From contig NZ_CP017248.1 in NCBI RefSeq assembly GCF_001735805.1, forward strand, positions 8,742,001 to 8,806,000: a DNA stretch of 64,000 nucleotides, written 5' to 3'. Below, in pieces: positions 15,926 through 25,003 of the stretch. The notes beneath the pieces are model-generated. The model was given only the letters and a program-made list of their open reading frames with translations. It made no database searches and was not told where the DNA came from. Both the position numbers and the translations under genes were made by a program. This DNA comes from Streptomyces fodineus. GTDB taxonomy: Bacteria > Actinomycetota > Actinomycetes > Streptomycetales > Streptomycetaceae. Every line of letters begins with the position of its first letter. The first letter of the stretch is position 1.

Positions 15926-17650
15926 GTGGCTGACCAGCTGCTGTTCAACCCGCGCACCTACGACCCCGCACACTTCGACCCCGAAACGCGCCGCTTGCTG
16001 CGTGCCACCGTCGACTGGTTCGAGGAGCGCGGGAAGAGGCGGCTGATCGAGGACTACCGGACCCGCGCGTGGCTCGGCGACTTCCTCGCGTTCGCGGCGA
16101 AGGAGAACCTCTTCGCCACCTTCCTGACACCGTCGTCCGCCGCGGGGGAGGCGGAGCCGGACAAGCGCTGGGACACCGCCCGGATAGCCGCGCTCAACGA
16201 GATCCTGGGCTTCTACGGCCTCGACTACTGGTACGCCTGGCAGGTCACGATCCTCGGCCTCGGCCCGGTCTGGCAGAGCGACAACGCCGCCGCCCGCACC
16301 CGGGCCGCGGAACTCCTCACCCAGGGCGAGGTGTTCGCGTTCGGCCTGTCCGAGAAGGCCCACGGCGCCGACATCTACTCCACCGACATGCTGCTCGAAC
16401 CGGACGGCAACGGCGGCTTCCGCGCCACCGGCTCCAAGTACTACATCGGCAACGGCAACGCCGCCGCGCTCGTCTCCGTCTTCGGCCGCCGCACCGACGT
16501 CGAGGGCCCCGACGGCTATGTGTTCTTCGCCGCCGACAGTCGTCACCCGGCCTATCACCTGGTCAAGAACGTCGTCGACTCATCGAAGTTCGTCAGCGAG
16601 TTCCGCCTGGAGGACTATCCCGTAGCGGCCGAGGACGTCCTGCACACCGGCCGCGCCGCCTTCGATGCCGCCCTCAACACCGTCAACGTCGGCAAGTTCA
16701 ACCTGTGCACCGCCTCGATCGGCATCTGCGAGCACGCGATGTACGAGGCCGTCACCCACGCCCACAACCGCATACTCTACGGCCGTCCCGTCACCAGCTT
16801 CCCGCACGTGCGGCGTGAGTTGGCCGACGCGTACGTCAGGCTCGTCGGTATGAAGTACTTCAGCGACCGCGCTGTCGACTACTTCCGCTCCGCCGGCCCG
16901 GACGACCGCCGCTACCTGCTCTTCAACCCGATGACGAAGATGAAGGTGACCACCGAGGGTGAGAAGGTCATCGACCTGATGTGGGACGTCATCGCGGCCA
17001 AGGGCTTCGAGAAGGACAACTACTTCGGCCAGGCGGCCGTGGAGATCCGCGGTCTGCCGAAGCTGGAGGGTACGGTCCACGTCAACCTGGCGCTGATTTT
17101 GAAGTTCATGCGCGGCCACCTCCTCGACCCGGTCGAGTACCCCGGCGTGCCGACCCGTCTCGACGCGGCCGACGACGACTTCCTCTTCCGGCAGGGGCCG
17201 GCCCGCGGTCTCGGCTCGGTGCGCTTCCACGACTGGCGGCCCGCCTTCGACGCGTACGCGCACCTGGCCAACGTGTCCCGCTTCCGCGAACAGGCCGACG
17301 CACTGTGTGAGTTCGTCGCCACGGCCGCCCCCGACGCGGAGCAGAGCCGCGACCTCGACCTGCTCCTCTCGGTCGGTCAGCTCTTCGCCCTCGTCGTGCA
17401 CGGGCAGCTCGTCCTGGAGCAGGCCGCCCTGACCGGACTCGACGAGGACGTGCTGGACGAGCTCTTCGCCGTCCTCGTGCGGGACTTCTCCGCGCACGCC
17501 GTCGAACTGCACGGCAAGGACTCGGCGACCGAGCAGCAGCAGGACTGGGCCCTGGGCGCGGTCCGGCGGCCGGTCGTCGACGAGGCACGCACGGAGCGGG
17601 TCTGGCAGCGGGTCGAGGCGCTGTCCGGCGCGTACGAGATGGCTCCGTAG
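15926..17650 (+). CDS. Large acyl-CoA dehydrogenase-family protein
   Basis: 574 residues from GTG 15926 with GAAAGG about 10 nt upstream. It belongs to the acyl-CoA dehydrogenase superfamily: an N-terminal helical domain, a middle beta domain with FGLSEKAHGADIYSTD and GSKYYIGNGNAAALVSVFGR, and a C-terminal helical domain with ILYGRPVTSFPHVRRELADA. It is about 190 residues longer than a standard 380-residue enzyme; the extra C-terminal helices resemble those of long FadE-like and acyl-CoA-oxidase-like proteins. Expected reaction: FAD-dependent alpha,beta-desaturation of an acyl-CoA. It ends the block; a hairpin follows. Confidence 0.85.
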   Translation: MADQLLFNPRTYDPAHFDPETRRLLRATVDWFEERGKRRLIEDYRTRAWLGDFLAFAAKENLFATFLTPSSAAGEAEPDKRWDTARIAALNEILGFYGLDYWYAWQVTILGLGPVWQSDNAAARTRAAELLTQGEVFAFGLSEKAHGADIYSTDMLLEPDGNGGFRATGSKYYIGNGNAAALVSVFGRRTDVEGPDGYVFFAADSRHPAYHLVKNVVDSSKFVSEFRLEDYPVAAEDVLHTGRAAFDAALNTVNVGKFNLCTASIGICEHAMYEAVTHAHNRILYGRPVTSFPHVRRELADAYVRLVGMKYFSDRAVDYFRSAGPDDRRYLLFNPMTKMKVTTEGEKVIDLMWDVIAAKGFEKDNYFGQAAVEIRGLPKLEGTVHVNLALILKFMRGHLLDPVEYPGVPTRLDAADDDFLFRQGPARGLGSVRFHDWRPAFDAYAHLANVSRFREQADALCEFVATAAPDAEQSRDLDLLLSVGQLFALVVHGQLVLEQAALTGLDEDVLDELFAVLVRDFSAHAVELHGKDSATEQQQDWALGAVRRPVVDEARTERVWQRVEALSGAYEMAP

Positions 17651-17666
17651 CCGCGCCGTACACCTC

Positions 17667-17698
17667 ACCGGTGGCCGGGCCGTGGGCCGGCCACCGGT
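17667..17698. terminator. Terminator hairpin after acyl-CoA dehydrogenase gene
   Basis: Perfect 12-bp arms ACCGGTGGCCGG (17667-17678) and CCGGCCACCGGT (17687-17698) with an 8-nt loop, starting 16 bp after the stop codon. Confidence 0.7.
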
Positions 17699-17759
17699 CG
17701 GTCATGGTCCGGCTCCGTGTCCGTTCCCGCCGGCCATGTGAGGCACGGCAGATCTCCAG

Positions 17760-17955
17760 GCACGGGCGACTGCTGCTCCACCTCGCATCCGGTACGGGGA
17801 AGTCGGCGGGCGTGTCCGCCCTCGGACACAACGATTGACGATACGGTAACGAGGGCCTCGACCTTACGGTCGCGGTCCTCGTTGCGTGTTCGTAGCTGAT
17901 GGTGATGCCCAGGGCCTCGTAGAGCGGACCTTTCTTCTCGACGGCGGCCCTGTGG
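17760..17955 (-). pseudogene. Serine recombinase C-terminal remnant
   Basis: The reverse strand reads PLYEALGITISYEHATRTA, then VRSRPSLPYRQSLCPRADTP, the pattern of the C-terminal end of large serine recombinases of Streptomyces. The catalytic N-terminal domain is absent. A zinc-ribbon fragment of the same kind of protein, in the same orientation, lies at 21494-21700, so both may derive from one gene. Confidence 0.55.
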
Positions 17956-17979
17956 CGTGCACGAGGCGAACTCATCGAC

Positions 17980-18333
17980 TTGCCGTCGGCAGTCCTCGGC
18001 GCCGGGAAAGCCGCCGGCCTCACTCCCACTGAACGCTGCGTTGCCCTCCTCGCAGGCATCCGCGACAGCCGCCTGATCACCCGACCGTCGTTCTTCCAGA
18101 TGAAGAACGCACGCGACGCCCGCCGCCAGGGCATCCCCCTCGCGGTGATCCAGCACGAGGACGTCCTCATCTTCACCAAGCCGGTCAGCCCGAACAGACC
18201 ACGCGACGGCGCGCTGACGCTGAGCAGGCCACCGTGTGGAAACCGAGCGACCCGGACACACGCCACTGGGGGCGCTTGCCGATCCCGTATCCACAAGACG
18301 CAAGTCGGTGGTGGCCGCCACCGACCCGTCTGA
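17980..18333 (+). CDS. Hypothetical protein (doubtful)
   Basis: An open frame with the readable start LPSAVLGAGKAAGLTPTER and the stretch DARRQGIPLAVIQHEDVLIF. The first 75 residues have protein-like composition; the tail after about 18210 does not. No RBS-supported start and no family that I recognise. It overlaps no conserved gene and lies among remnants, so it may itself be the rest of a mobile-element gene. Confidence 0.25.
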   Translation: MPSAVLGAGKAAGLTPTERCVALLAGIRDSRLITRPSFFQMKNARDARRQGIPLAVIQHEDVLIFTKPVSPNRPRDGALTLSRPPCGNRATRTHATGGACRSRIHKTQVGGGRHRPV

Positions 18334-18560
18334 CGGACAGGCCACCTGCGGAACTCGTTGAGGCGCTTGTGCAGCCCAGCAACCGATGACTCGCCAGGCC
18401 CCAAACAGCTTTCGGGCCAGCGGGACCACCACCGCTGCCGGTTGGACGGGCCGCTACGACCGCCAAGTGTGGCTTGGCCGCACGCTGACGGCGGAAGCTG
18501 CCGTGCCGATTCCTCGCTCTGGCTGGAACCGGCACGGCAGGTACTCGGCTTGCTGCCGGA
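18334..18560. other. No feature recognised
   Basis: Short overlapping frames only; no motif, hairpin or repeat that I can support. Confidence 0.4.
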
Positions 18561-19245
18561 CTACGCAGTCCGTTCCTGGGGCGCCGCGCGATAGGTGCGC
18601 GGGCGATCGGTGACCTGCTCGATGAGACCTTGCGTGGACAAGGTGACGGGCGCGTTGGCGACGGCACCGGACGAACGGTCGATCACGCGGCTGATCCGTG
18701 TGGCGGTGAAGGATTCACCGGGGTGGGCGTTGAGGTGGTCGATGACAAGCTGTCGGAGGGCTCCGCGGGCAAGGCGCTTGCTTCCGCCGGGTGAGGCGGT
18801 TGCGGGGGTGATGCCATTCGGCTGGAGGGTTGTGGGGCGCTGGGCAGGTGGCGGAGCGGATGAGGCAGCCCGCTGCGATGCCGGCGCGTCGCACTTCTCG
18901 TCGGTTCGATAATCGGTGGACTCGTACGGTTCCCTCATCTGGTGGTTGTTGCCCGGGGCTGGGGCAGCCGCGCAGCGTGCGGCGATTGCCTGTGCTACCG
19001 ATTCCTCACGAATGCTGGGTTGTTCCAACGCCGGGGTCGGGGCGGTGTGGGGGGCGTGCCAGAGGTCGGGCCGGCGATCGGGGCCGTTCTTGATACCTCG
19101 CTTGCGGTGGGCGAGGTTTCGCTCTTCGAGGGTGACGAGGGCCTTGAAGGTGCTGGAGCGGGCGGTGTCGGCTGCTTGGGCGATGTCGTCGACGGTGGCT
19201 GGGTCGGTGAAGGCGTGCAGCCCTTCGACCACCCTCGGGTCTTCT
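18561..19245 (-). pseudogene. Winged-helix DNA-binding protein, 5' end replaced
   Basis: The reverse strand encodes two winged-helix-like domains: VDDIAQAADTARSSTFKALV with a following LEERNLAHRK, and RQLVIDHLNAHPGESFTATR with SRVIDRSSGAVANAPVTLS, joined by a Pro/Ala linker. It stops at 18561. Reading upstream, protein-like sequence begins around PEDPRVVEGLHAF (about 19245). The frame continues to 19385 only as antisense of the glycosyltransferase fragment. The gene therefore lost its start through a recombination event at about 19240. Function of the intact family (possibly a plasmid- or island-borne regulator) is unknown. Confidence 0.5.
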
Positions 19246-20198
19246 GGCACCGGCAGGAGAACAAAGGTAAGCGCGGAGCTCAGGTCACGGTCCTGCGTCA
19301 TCTTCAGGCTCAGGGCAAGCACTTCGACTTTGTTCTCACCATCGACTCGGACGGCGAGCCCTTCCCGGATGCCCTGGAGCAGCAACTGCGGGCCATGAGC
19401 AACCCGAAGATCCAGGCCACCACCGGCATGATCTACATCCGCAACTTCGAGGAGACCTGGGTCTCCCGGGCCGCTGACATCGACATCGGAACTTCGTGCG
19501 TGATGATGCGGTCCTCACGCTCCATGCTCGGAGCGCTGGAGACCACCTCGGGCGCCCTGGCCCTGTACAGGGCCGAACTCCTCTACGACCATTTGGACGC
19601 CTACGAGGTGGAATGCGGGACCGGAGACGACCGCTGGCTGGCCCTGCGGGCTCTCATGCGCGGCGAGGTCGTGGCCGTCAACGAAGCCGGGGTGGTCACC
19701 GACATGCCGACCACATTGAAGAAGACGTACCGCCAGCGCCTCCGCTGGGCCCGGTCGTGGTGGTGGATGCTCCCGTTCGTCTACTCGCGACTGTCCATGA
19801 AGCAGCTCATCTCGCCGACTTTCGGCCTGCTCCAGCTCGTCATCACCCCCGTGATGCTCACCTGGACCGTCGTGATGACCGCGATGACTCTGGGTGGCCG
19901 CTACCACAACCCAGGCGCGGCCTTGGTGTATCTCGGGGTGTACCTCGTCGTCCGATACGGCCAGGCAGGTCTGTATGTCCTCATGCGGCCGGACATCACC
20001 ACACGCCAGCGGTGGCACTCGTGGCTTGTAGGAACCCCGGCAGCCGTCTTCATGAACATTGTGCTGCTGTGCCCCACGCGCTACTGGGCCCTCTTCAAGC
20101 TCCGCGACAACGCGTGGCAGTCACGAGGACTGACAGCCAAGACGGTCCTACCGAAGGGACGCCACCGCGCTGAATCCTCGGACCTCATGAACGCATGA
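19240..20198 (+). pseudogene. Processive glycosyltransferase family 2, 5'-truncated
   Basis: Encodes the C-terminal two thirds of a hyaluronan/chitin-synthase-like GT2 enzyme: KGKRGAQVTVLRHL, DFVLTIDSDGEPFPDALEQ (substrate Asp), the GDDRW acid motif and QRLRWARSWW (QxxRW), then four TM helices (LLQLVITPVMLTWTVVMTAM and others). The N-terminal TM segments and first nucleotide-binding Asp are missing, because sequence upstream of about 19240 belongs to the oppositely oriented winged-helix gene. No start with RBS is evident. An intact enzyme would polymerise sugar units from UDP-sugars at the membrane; this copy is unlikely to work. Confidence 0.75.
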
Positions 20199-20311
20199 GT
20201 GTCGGGCGGCCAGTGAGTCGCTCAGAAGGAGCGAGGTTCAACTGCTCGGCTCTCGACACCGTTGTGGCCATGGGATGGTTCCGGAGGCAGGAACCATTCG
20301 GCCGGCCATCC

Positions 20312-20340
20312 TGTGGGGCTCGGAAAGTCGTCGCTGCAGG
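20312..20340 (+). repeat. IS terminal inverted repeat, left
   Basis: 29 bp, begins TGTGGGGCTCGGAAAGTCG; pairs with 21465-21493 at 26 of 29 positions. Confidence 0.8.
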
Positions 20341-21433
20341 TCAGGCCGCGTATCGGGACTCATTGATGACGCCGCTGAGGATGCGGGTGCGGAGGAGCCT
20401 GCGGCCTTCGAGCTCGTGCACGGTGATGGGCTGCTGGTCGGCGTCCGGAGGTCGTCGGTTGCGGGCCTGGTGGGGGCGGTGGTCGTTGCAGTGCCGCTCG
20501 TAGGCGGTCAAGACGTGCCGGGCGTGGGCCCCGTTCAGGATAAGGACGTGATCGAGGGCTTCGCGCCGGATGCTGCCGATCACCCGCTCGCAGTGGGCGT
20601 TCATCCGAGGTGCTCGCGGCGCACTCTTGAGGATCTCCATCTCCTCGGCCTCGAAGACGGCGTCGAAGGACTGGCCGTACTTGCCGTCGCGGTCACGCAA
20701 CAGGAAGTGCAGGGACTCCATGCGCGTGCCGAGGTCGGCGGCAAGGTTCCGCGCTCGCTGCACCGTCCACTCACGGGTTGGGTTTGCGGTGACGCCGGCG
20801 ATGTGCAGGCGTCGGGCGCCGCGTTCGAGGAACGCCAGTGCGTGGCCTTCGTCCGAGGGCAGTGTCGAGGTGGAAGAAGTCGACGGCGATGATGCTCTGG
20901 GCCTGGTTGGTGAGGAACTCCCGCCAGGTTGGCTCGGTACGGCGCGGGGCTGGATCGATGCCCGCTGCGGGGAGGATCTCCCATACCGTGGAGGCTGCGA
21001 TGGGGTGCCCGAGTCGGGCCAGTTCGCCCTGGACCCGCCTGTGTCCCCACCTCGCGTTCTCTCGAGCGAGCTGCAGGATCAGCTTTTTGAGCGCTGCCCT
21101 GGTGGGCGGCCGTCCAGTGCGGCCGCGTCGGGCGCTGTAGTCACACTTCGCGGCGATGAACCTGCGGTGCCAGGCCAGCAGGGTACCGGGAGTGACCGCG
21201 AAGACCTCGCGCCGGCGGCGCCGGGGCATCAGGCTGGAGAGTGCGGCCAGCCAGAACCGGTCGGCGGGCTCGTAGCGGACCAGGCCGGCGATCTGACGCC
21301 GTAGCACCGCATTCTCGTGGCGGAGGACAAGCAACTCGGCGTCCTTCGAGGTGTCGCGGCGCAGCAGCACCGCGGGGACGGACAACAGCTTGCGGGCTAC
21401 CTTGTACAGCATCGAGAGGATCAGGGGGGACAT
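20341..21433 (-). pseudogene. Integrase-core transposase of the IS, frameshifted
   Basis: Starts at ATG 21433 (MSPLILSMLYKVARKLLS). The first part gives a helix-turn-helix region (LRHENAVLRRQIAGL; ARWGHRRVQGELARLGH) and the first catalytic Asp in IIAVDFFHLDTA. Near 20855 the frame shifts; the continuation (LAFLERGARRLHIAGV, then HFLLRDRDGKYGQSFDAV with the second Asp and HCERVIGSIRREALDHVLI with the Glu) is in another frame and stops at 20341. The DDE triad is complete over the two frames. The join lacks a slippery sequence that I can recognise and looks like a small deletion, so this copy is probably dead. It fits the rve/integrase-core (IS3/IS481-like) group. Confidence 0.8.
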
Positions 21434-21464
21434 GGTCCCAGCCGGGACCGCTCTACCATCCCAA

Positions 21465-21493
21465 CCTGCGGCGATGACTTTACGAGCCCCACA
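21465..21493 (-). repeat. IS terminal inverted repeat, right
   Basis: Reverse complement begins TGTGGGGCTCGTAAAGTCA; matches the left end at 26 of 29 positions. Confidence 0.8.
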
Positions 21494-21700
21494 CGTTGCG
21501 GGTACGGCCGGGTTCGGGCGGATAGCGCTGGTGTGGCCGTGGCGGCACGAGTAGCCGGGACGGTGGTGGGCGCAGTGGGATTCCATGCGTCGACCGCAGA
21601 CGCCGCAACCCAGCAGCCTGGCCAGGAGATACGTGCGCCCGCGTACCGTCTCCCGTCGGGCACGGAGGTTCCGGACGCTGCTTCTCGGCCAAGGAGGCCA
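21494..21700 (-). pseudogene. Serine recombinase zinc-ribbon remnant
   Basis: The reverse strand shows RGRTYLLARLLGCGVCGRRM and then HCAHHRPGYSCRHG, a Cys-rich zinc beta-ribbon as in the C-terminal half of large serine recombinases, without the catalytic domain. It is interrupted by the IS right end. The remaining C terminus may be the fragment at 17760-17955. Confidence 0.55.
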
Positions 21701-21826
21701 GGCCTTCTTCGCGCCCAGTCCGCAGATACTGCGCGGCCAGCGCCCGCTCTGCGAAGTCCCGGGATCGGCGAGAGGTGGCCACCCGTAGTTCCACCTGGTC
21801 AACAAGTGGTGTCGGTCTGACCGAGC

Positions 21827-22330
21827 TCAGGAGGCGGCGGACGTCAGGTACGTCAGGCACACCCCTCCCTTACAATCAGGCGTCTTTTGCAGGGTCCAGC
21901 GGCCGTTGACGGTCGCGGAGGAGAAGTTCGACTCGGCGTCGTCCTGCTCCACCTCGCCCTCCTTCAGGGCGTATCCGGCCTTCGGGAGTTGCTTGTGCAG
22001 GAAGGACAGCGCGGAGTCGAAGCCGCCCCGTACGACTGTGACAACGACGAGCCGGTTACCGGTGCGGTGCTCCACCGAGGTGACGACCGCGCCGTCGGGC
22101 ACCGGCAGGGTCGCCGGGAAGTCCTTGGGCAGCGGCAGTGAGGTGGCGGTAGGACAGCCGCCGGACGCGGTGTCGGCCGCCTTCGTGGCAGACGGATCTG
22201 CTCCTTGCCCGGCCGTATACCGCGTCTGTCTTCCGGGCCCGGCGTGCTTGGTCGTCGTCGAGCATCCCGTGACAGTCGCCAGGCCGAGGACTACGCCGCC
22301 CAATGCGGCAGCGGGGAGGAAGGACTTCAC
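21827..22330 (-). CDS. Secreted lipoprotein, unknown function
   Basis: 167 residues from GTG 22330, which has AGGAGG 7 nt upstream inside the end of the previous gene. The N terminus is a lipoprotein signal: MKSFLPAAALGGVVLGLATV followed by TGC, so Cys23 would be lipidated after export. The mature part has a Ser/Thr-rich linker, then an alpha/beta domain (FPATLPVPDGAVVTSVEHRT; SALSFLHKQLPKAGYAL; NGRWTLQKTPDCKGGVCLTY) with a C-terminal cysteine pair. The fold recalls small actinobacterial lipoproteins of unknown role. It starts directly at the stop of the BNR-propeller gene, so both are made together and both act outside the cell. Confidence 0.8.
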   Translation of the reverse strand: MKSFLPAAALGGVVLGLATVTGCSTTTKHAGPGRQTRYTAGQGADPSATKAADTASGGCPTATSLPLPKDFPATLPVPDGAVVTSVEHRTGNRLVVVTVVRGGFDSALSFLHKQLPKAGYALKEGEVEQDDAESNFSSATVNGRWTLQKTPDCKGGVCLTYLTSAAS

Positions 22331-24148
22331 CTACTGGCCTCCTTTGGGCTTCGTGTGTGCACCGCGGACCACGGCGTCATACGCGCCGTACAGCGTGTTG
22401 CCGGTGGCCTGGCGGGCGATGGAGGCCAGTGCGTCGTAGTTCTGGGGCCCGCCGGTAGCGCAGGTGCCGGTGCAGCCGTCGGCGTACGCGGCGAGCACGC
22501 GGCCCTGGGCGTCGAGGGTGACGTCGATGAAGTCCAGAAGATTGCGGTCCTGGCCGCAGGTGGTGCCACTAGTGCAGATCGAGCCCCTCTGGACCGGGTC
22601 GGTGGGTGTGGCGTCGACGGTGACCCACGAATGGCCGCCGTCGTAGGTGGTGGCCACGTACAGGTGCCAGACGCCCTTGAAGCCGGCCGTGTCCTGGTAG
22701 TTGCCGCCGGTCGTGGTGCCCAGGAAGGCGAAGGCGGCGCGGTCGTCGTCGCCTGCGGTCACGGCCGGGAAGACGATGTTCTTGATGCCGAGAGCCGCGC
22801 CGACGTTCTGGTCGTACAGCCACGTCTTGCCCTCGTCGTGGCTGACGGCGATACGCGCAGTGCCGTCGCTGTTCTGATAGCCCATGTAGACCGTCCCGCC
22901 GGCTCCGACGCCCACGCTCGGGTCGGAGTCACCGGGGGTGCTGGAGGGGTTCTTGCGGACCGTCCACGTCAGCCCGTTGTCCTCCGAGACGGCCACGGCC
23001 TGGTTGCCGCCGCAGCCCTTGTTGGGAACGTACACCGTGCCGTCCGGCGCGAGCTTCACGTGCCCGTGCAGACCGCCACAATCCAGCAGCGAGTACATCG
23101 GAACGGCGGGCCCATAGGCGAGACCGCCGTCCCGACTGACCGCGCAGGAGGCGTCGGCGATGTCCTGCGAGCAGTAGTAGACGGCGTTGGGGTAGGACGT
23201 GAGGGCGCCAGGTCCGCCTGGGGCGAAGGGGCCGCCACCGATGGTCTGGTGGTCCACACCGGAGTTGATGCCGGAGCCGCCCGTCGGCGTCCATGTCTCG
23301 CCGTCGTCGTCGGTGTAGCAGGTCAGAGCAGTCTTGCCGGCGAGCTGCGACTCGAAGGTACGGTGGGCGGCCGGGTCGGTGAACAGGATCGGGTCGAGGC
23401 TGGTGGTGCTGCCCTGGGGGCAGCCGTTGGCCGCGTGCGCGCTCTTGTCCTGCCAAGTGGCGGTGCCGTCGCTGTCGTAGGTGACCTTGAGCGTCGAGGT
23501 GTACGCCTGGAACATCGCGGCGCCACTCGCGCGGTCCACGCCGATCGAGGGTTCACCGGCGTTGTGCGCGTCCTTGATGCCGTCAGGTGCCGAGGAGCTG
23601 GAGTACGTCGGCGGGACGGCCGTGCTCGGCGGCGGATCGGCCGGGTTGGCGACCAGGCTTGCGACGCCGGTGAACCTGTCACCGAGCGGTGCGTACGGCA
23701 CCACGCGCACGGTGTACGACGCCGTCAGCGCCGGAAGCAGCACGGTCTCGGGGTCGCTGGAGGACGCCGAGGCGGCCACCTCACGACCGTTCGCGTCGAG
23801 GACGTAGAGGTCGAAGTCGGCTGCGGTGTCGGGCCACTTGATGTCGATGCGTAGGCTGTGATCAGCGTCGTAGCCCGCAGGTACGGACACCTTCAAGGCA
23901 TAGTCGTCGCAGAGTTGCGGATTCCCGCAGCTGACCGGTCCCGCGGTGCCGGAGATGTTCGGGATGACGAAAGGACCGGCGCTCCACGTGGCCGTGGGCG
24001 CCGTGTCGCTGACCGAGCCCGAGGGCGGAGCGGCGGCGTCGGCCGACACACTCGGCAGAGCACCGGAGACCAGCGCCAGCAACCCCACGGCAACGCGCCA
24101 CCGCGACCGACTGTTGCGGTGAAGACGTAGCGCGGAGAAGAGAGCCAC
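22331..24148 (-). CDS. Secreted sialidase-like (BNR repeat) beta-propeller protein
   Basis: 605 residues from ATG 24148, with an N-terminal signal peptide (basic start, then VAVGLLALVSGALPSVSADA). Residues about 80-170 form a pre-peptidase-C-like beta domain (FDLYVLDANGREVAASASS). The remainder is a beta-propeller with four Asp-box motifs: TDDDGETWT, SEDNGLTWT, SHDEGKTWL and TYDGGHSWV. This is the sialidase/neuraminidase superfamily layout. I could not confirm the arginine triad needed for sialidase catalysis, so it may bind or cleave another glycan. Many cysteines indicate extracellular disulfides. It forms a two-gene unit with the lipoprotein downstream. Confidence 0.82.
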   Translation of the reverse strand: MALFSALRLHRNSRSRWRVAVGLLALVSGALPSVSADAAAPPSGSVSDTAPTATWSAGPFVIPNISGTAGPVSCGNPQLCDDYALKVSVPAGYDADHSLRIDIKWPDTAADFDLYVLDANGREVAASASSSDPETVLLPALTASYTVRVVPYAPLGDRFTGVASLVANPADPPPSTAVPPTYSSSSAPDGIKDAHNAGEPSIGVDRASGAAMFQAYTSTLKVTYDSDGTATWQDKSAHAANGCPQGSTTSLDPILFTDPAAHRTFESQLAGKTALTCYTDDDGETWTPTGGSGINSGVDHQTIGGGPFAPGGPGALTSYPNAVYYCSQDIADASCAVSRDGGLAYGPAVPMYSLLDCGGLHGHVKLAPDGTVYVPNKGCGGNQAVAVSEDNGLTWTVRKNPSSTPGDSDPSVGVGAGGTVYMGYQNSDGTARIAVSHDEGKTWLYDQNVGAALGIKNIVFPAVTAGDDDRAAFAFLGTTTGGNYQDTAGFKGVWHLYVATTYDGGHSWVTVDATPTDPVQRGSICTSGTTCGQDRNLLDFIDVTLDAQGRVLAAYADGCTGTCATGGPQNYDALASIARQATGNTLYGAYDAVVRGAHTKPKGGQ

Positions 24149-24269
24149 AAATTCCTCCGGGGTTCGTGAGTTGGACGAAGACTGGATGGTGCGTGGCGAT
24201 ACTGATCAGGCCTTCGTCTGCTCTACGGGGAGGTAGGCGGCGTCCGTCGCAAGGAATCCGAACTCTTTT

Positions 24270-24690
24270 CGCCCGACACACTGCCGCGCTGGCACCGCGA
24301 CCTGCTTCGCCGCCGCCACGCCGAGGCCTCCCGCCCCAAACGTCCCAGGCGACCGCGCGCCGTACGTTCCGTCAGTGGGTTCGTCGTCCTTGGCATCACG
24401 GTCGCCGCATCCACTGTGTGGAACATCCTCAAGGAGCACGGCATCGGCACCGCACCCGAGCACACCTGCACAACCGGCGCTGCATTCCTACGCTGTCAAG
24501 CACAGGCCATCCGCGCCGTCGATTTCTTCGCGACCAAGACCCTGACCGGGGCGACCCTGTACGTCCTCGCGACGATCGAGCACGCCACCCGGCGTGTGCG
24601 GATCCCCGGTGCGACCGCGCACCCGACCGCGGCATGGGTCACCCGACTCGCCCGAAATATGCTCATGGACCTTCAGGACACGGACGCCGG
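24270..24690 (+). pseudogene. Integrase-core transposase remnant with internal deletion
   Basis: Reads RWHRDLLRRRHAEASRPKRP, then VAASTVWNILKEHGIGTAPE, then IRAVDFFATKTLTGATLYVL and ATIEHATRRVRIPGATAHPT. These are successive pieces of a Streptomyces rve-type transposase, but the segment normally between the first two (the WGYRRIHGEL-like region) is missing, and the part with the last catalytic residues is gone after about 24690. Confidence 0.7.
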
Positions 24691-24699
24691 CGTGGCACC

Positions 24700-24870
24700 C
24701 TCGGTGAGCAGGGCAAATCCCGCGCCGGCCTGCTGGTTGCCGGCTGTGCGACGCAGGACGCCGTCGTCGTCGAACTCCAGCCTCGGCAGCCGTAGCGCCA
24801 TGTCGGCGCGCTCGGCCAGAGCCACGTCGACCTTCTTGAACATCTCGTCGAGCTGTGTCCCGACTCACAC
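24700..24870 (-). pseudogene. Protein fragment, unidentified
   Basis: The reverse strand shows LDEMFKKVDVALAERADMAL, then RLPRLEFDDDGVLRRTAGNQ: protein-like, without start or stop and with no family that I can name. It is probably the truncated end of a gene cut by the adjacent transposon remnant. Confidence 0.35.
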
Positions 24871-25003
24871 GCCGGGACGGGCACATCGAAGCGAAGATAA
24901 GGACAACGGTTCGATCTCTGTGCCTGTCAGAGGCTGACACCGGAGTCCTGGTGCGCGGTAACGTGCCCGCTCGGCCTGATCATCGCACTGTCCAGGGACT
25001 GTT

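Larger units (their letters stand above)
20312..21493. mobile_element. Insertion sequence, 1182 bp, with rve-type transposase
   Basis: Bounded by 29-bp imperfect inverted repeats (20312-20340 and 21465-21493, three mismatches, outer end TGTGGGGCTCG). It holds one reverse-strand transposase frame. I see no clear target duplication. It sits next to and probably inside an old serine-recombinase gene, whose zinc-ribbon part borders the right end. Confidence 0.8.

Noticed and set aside
20855-20870. Programmed ribosomal frameshift in the IS transposase
   Set aside because: No slippery heptamer or downstream structure seen; the expected residues at the join are missing, which fits a deletion better.
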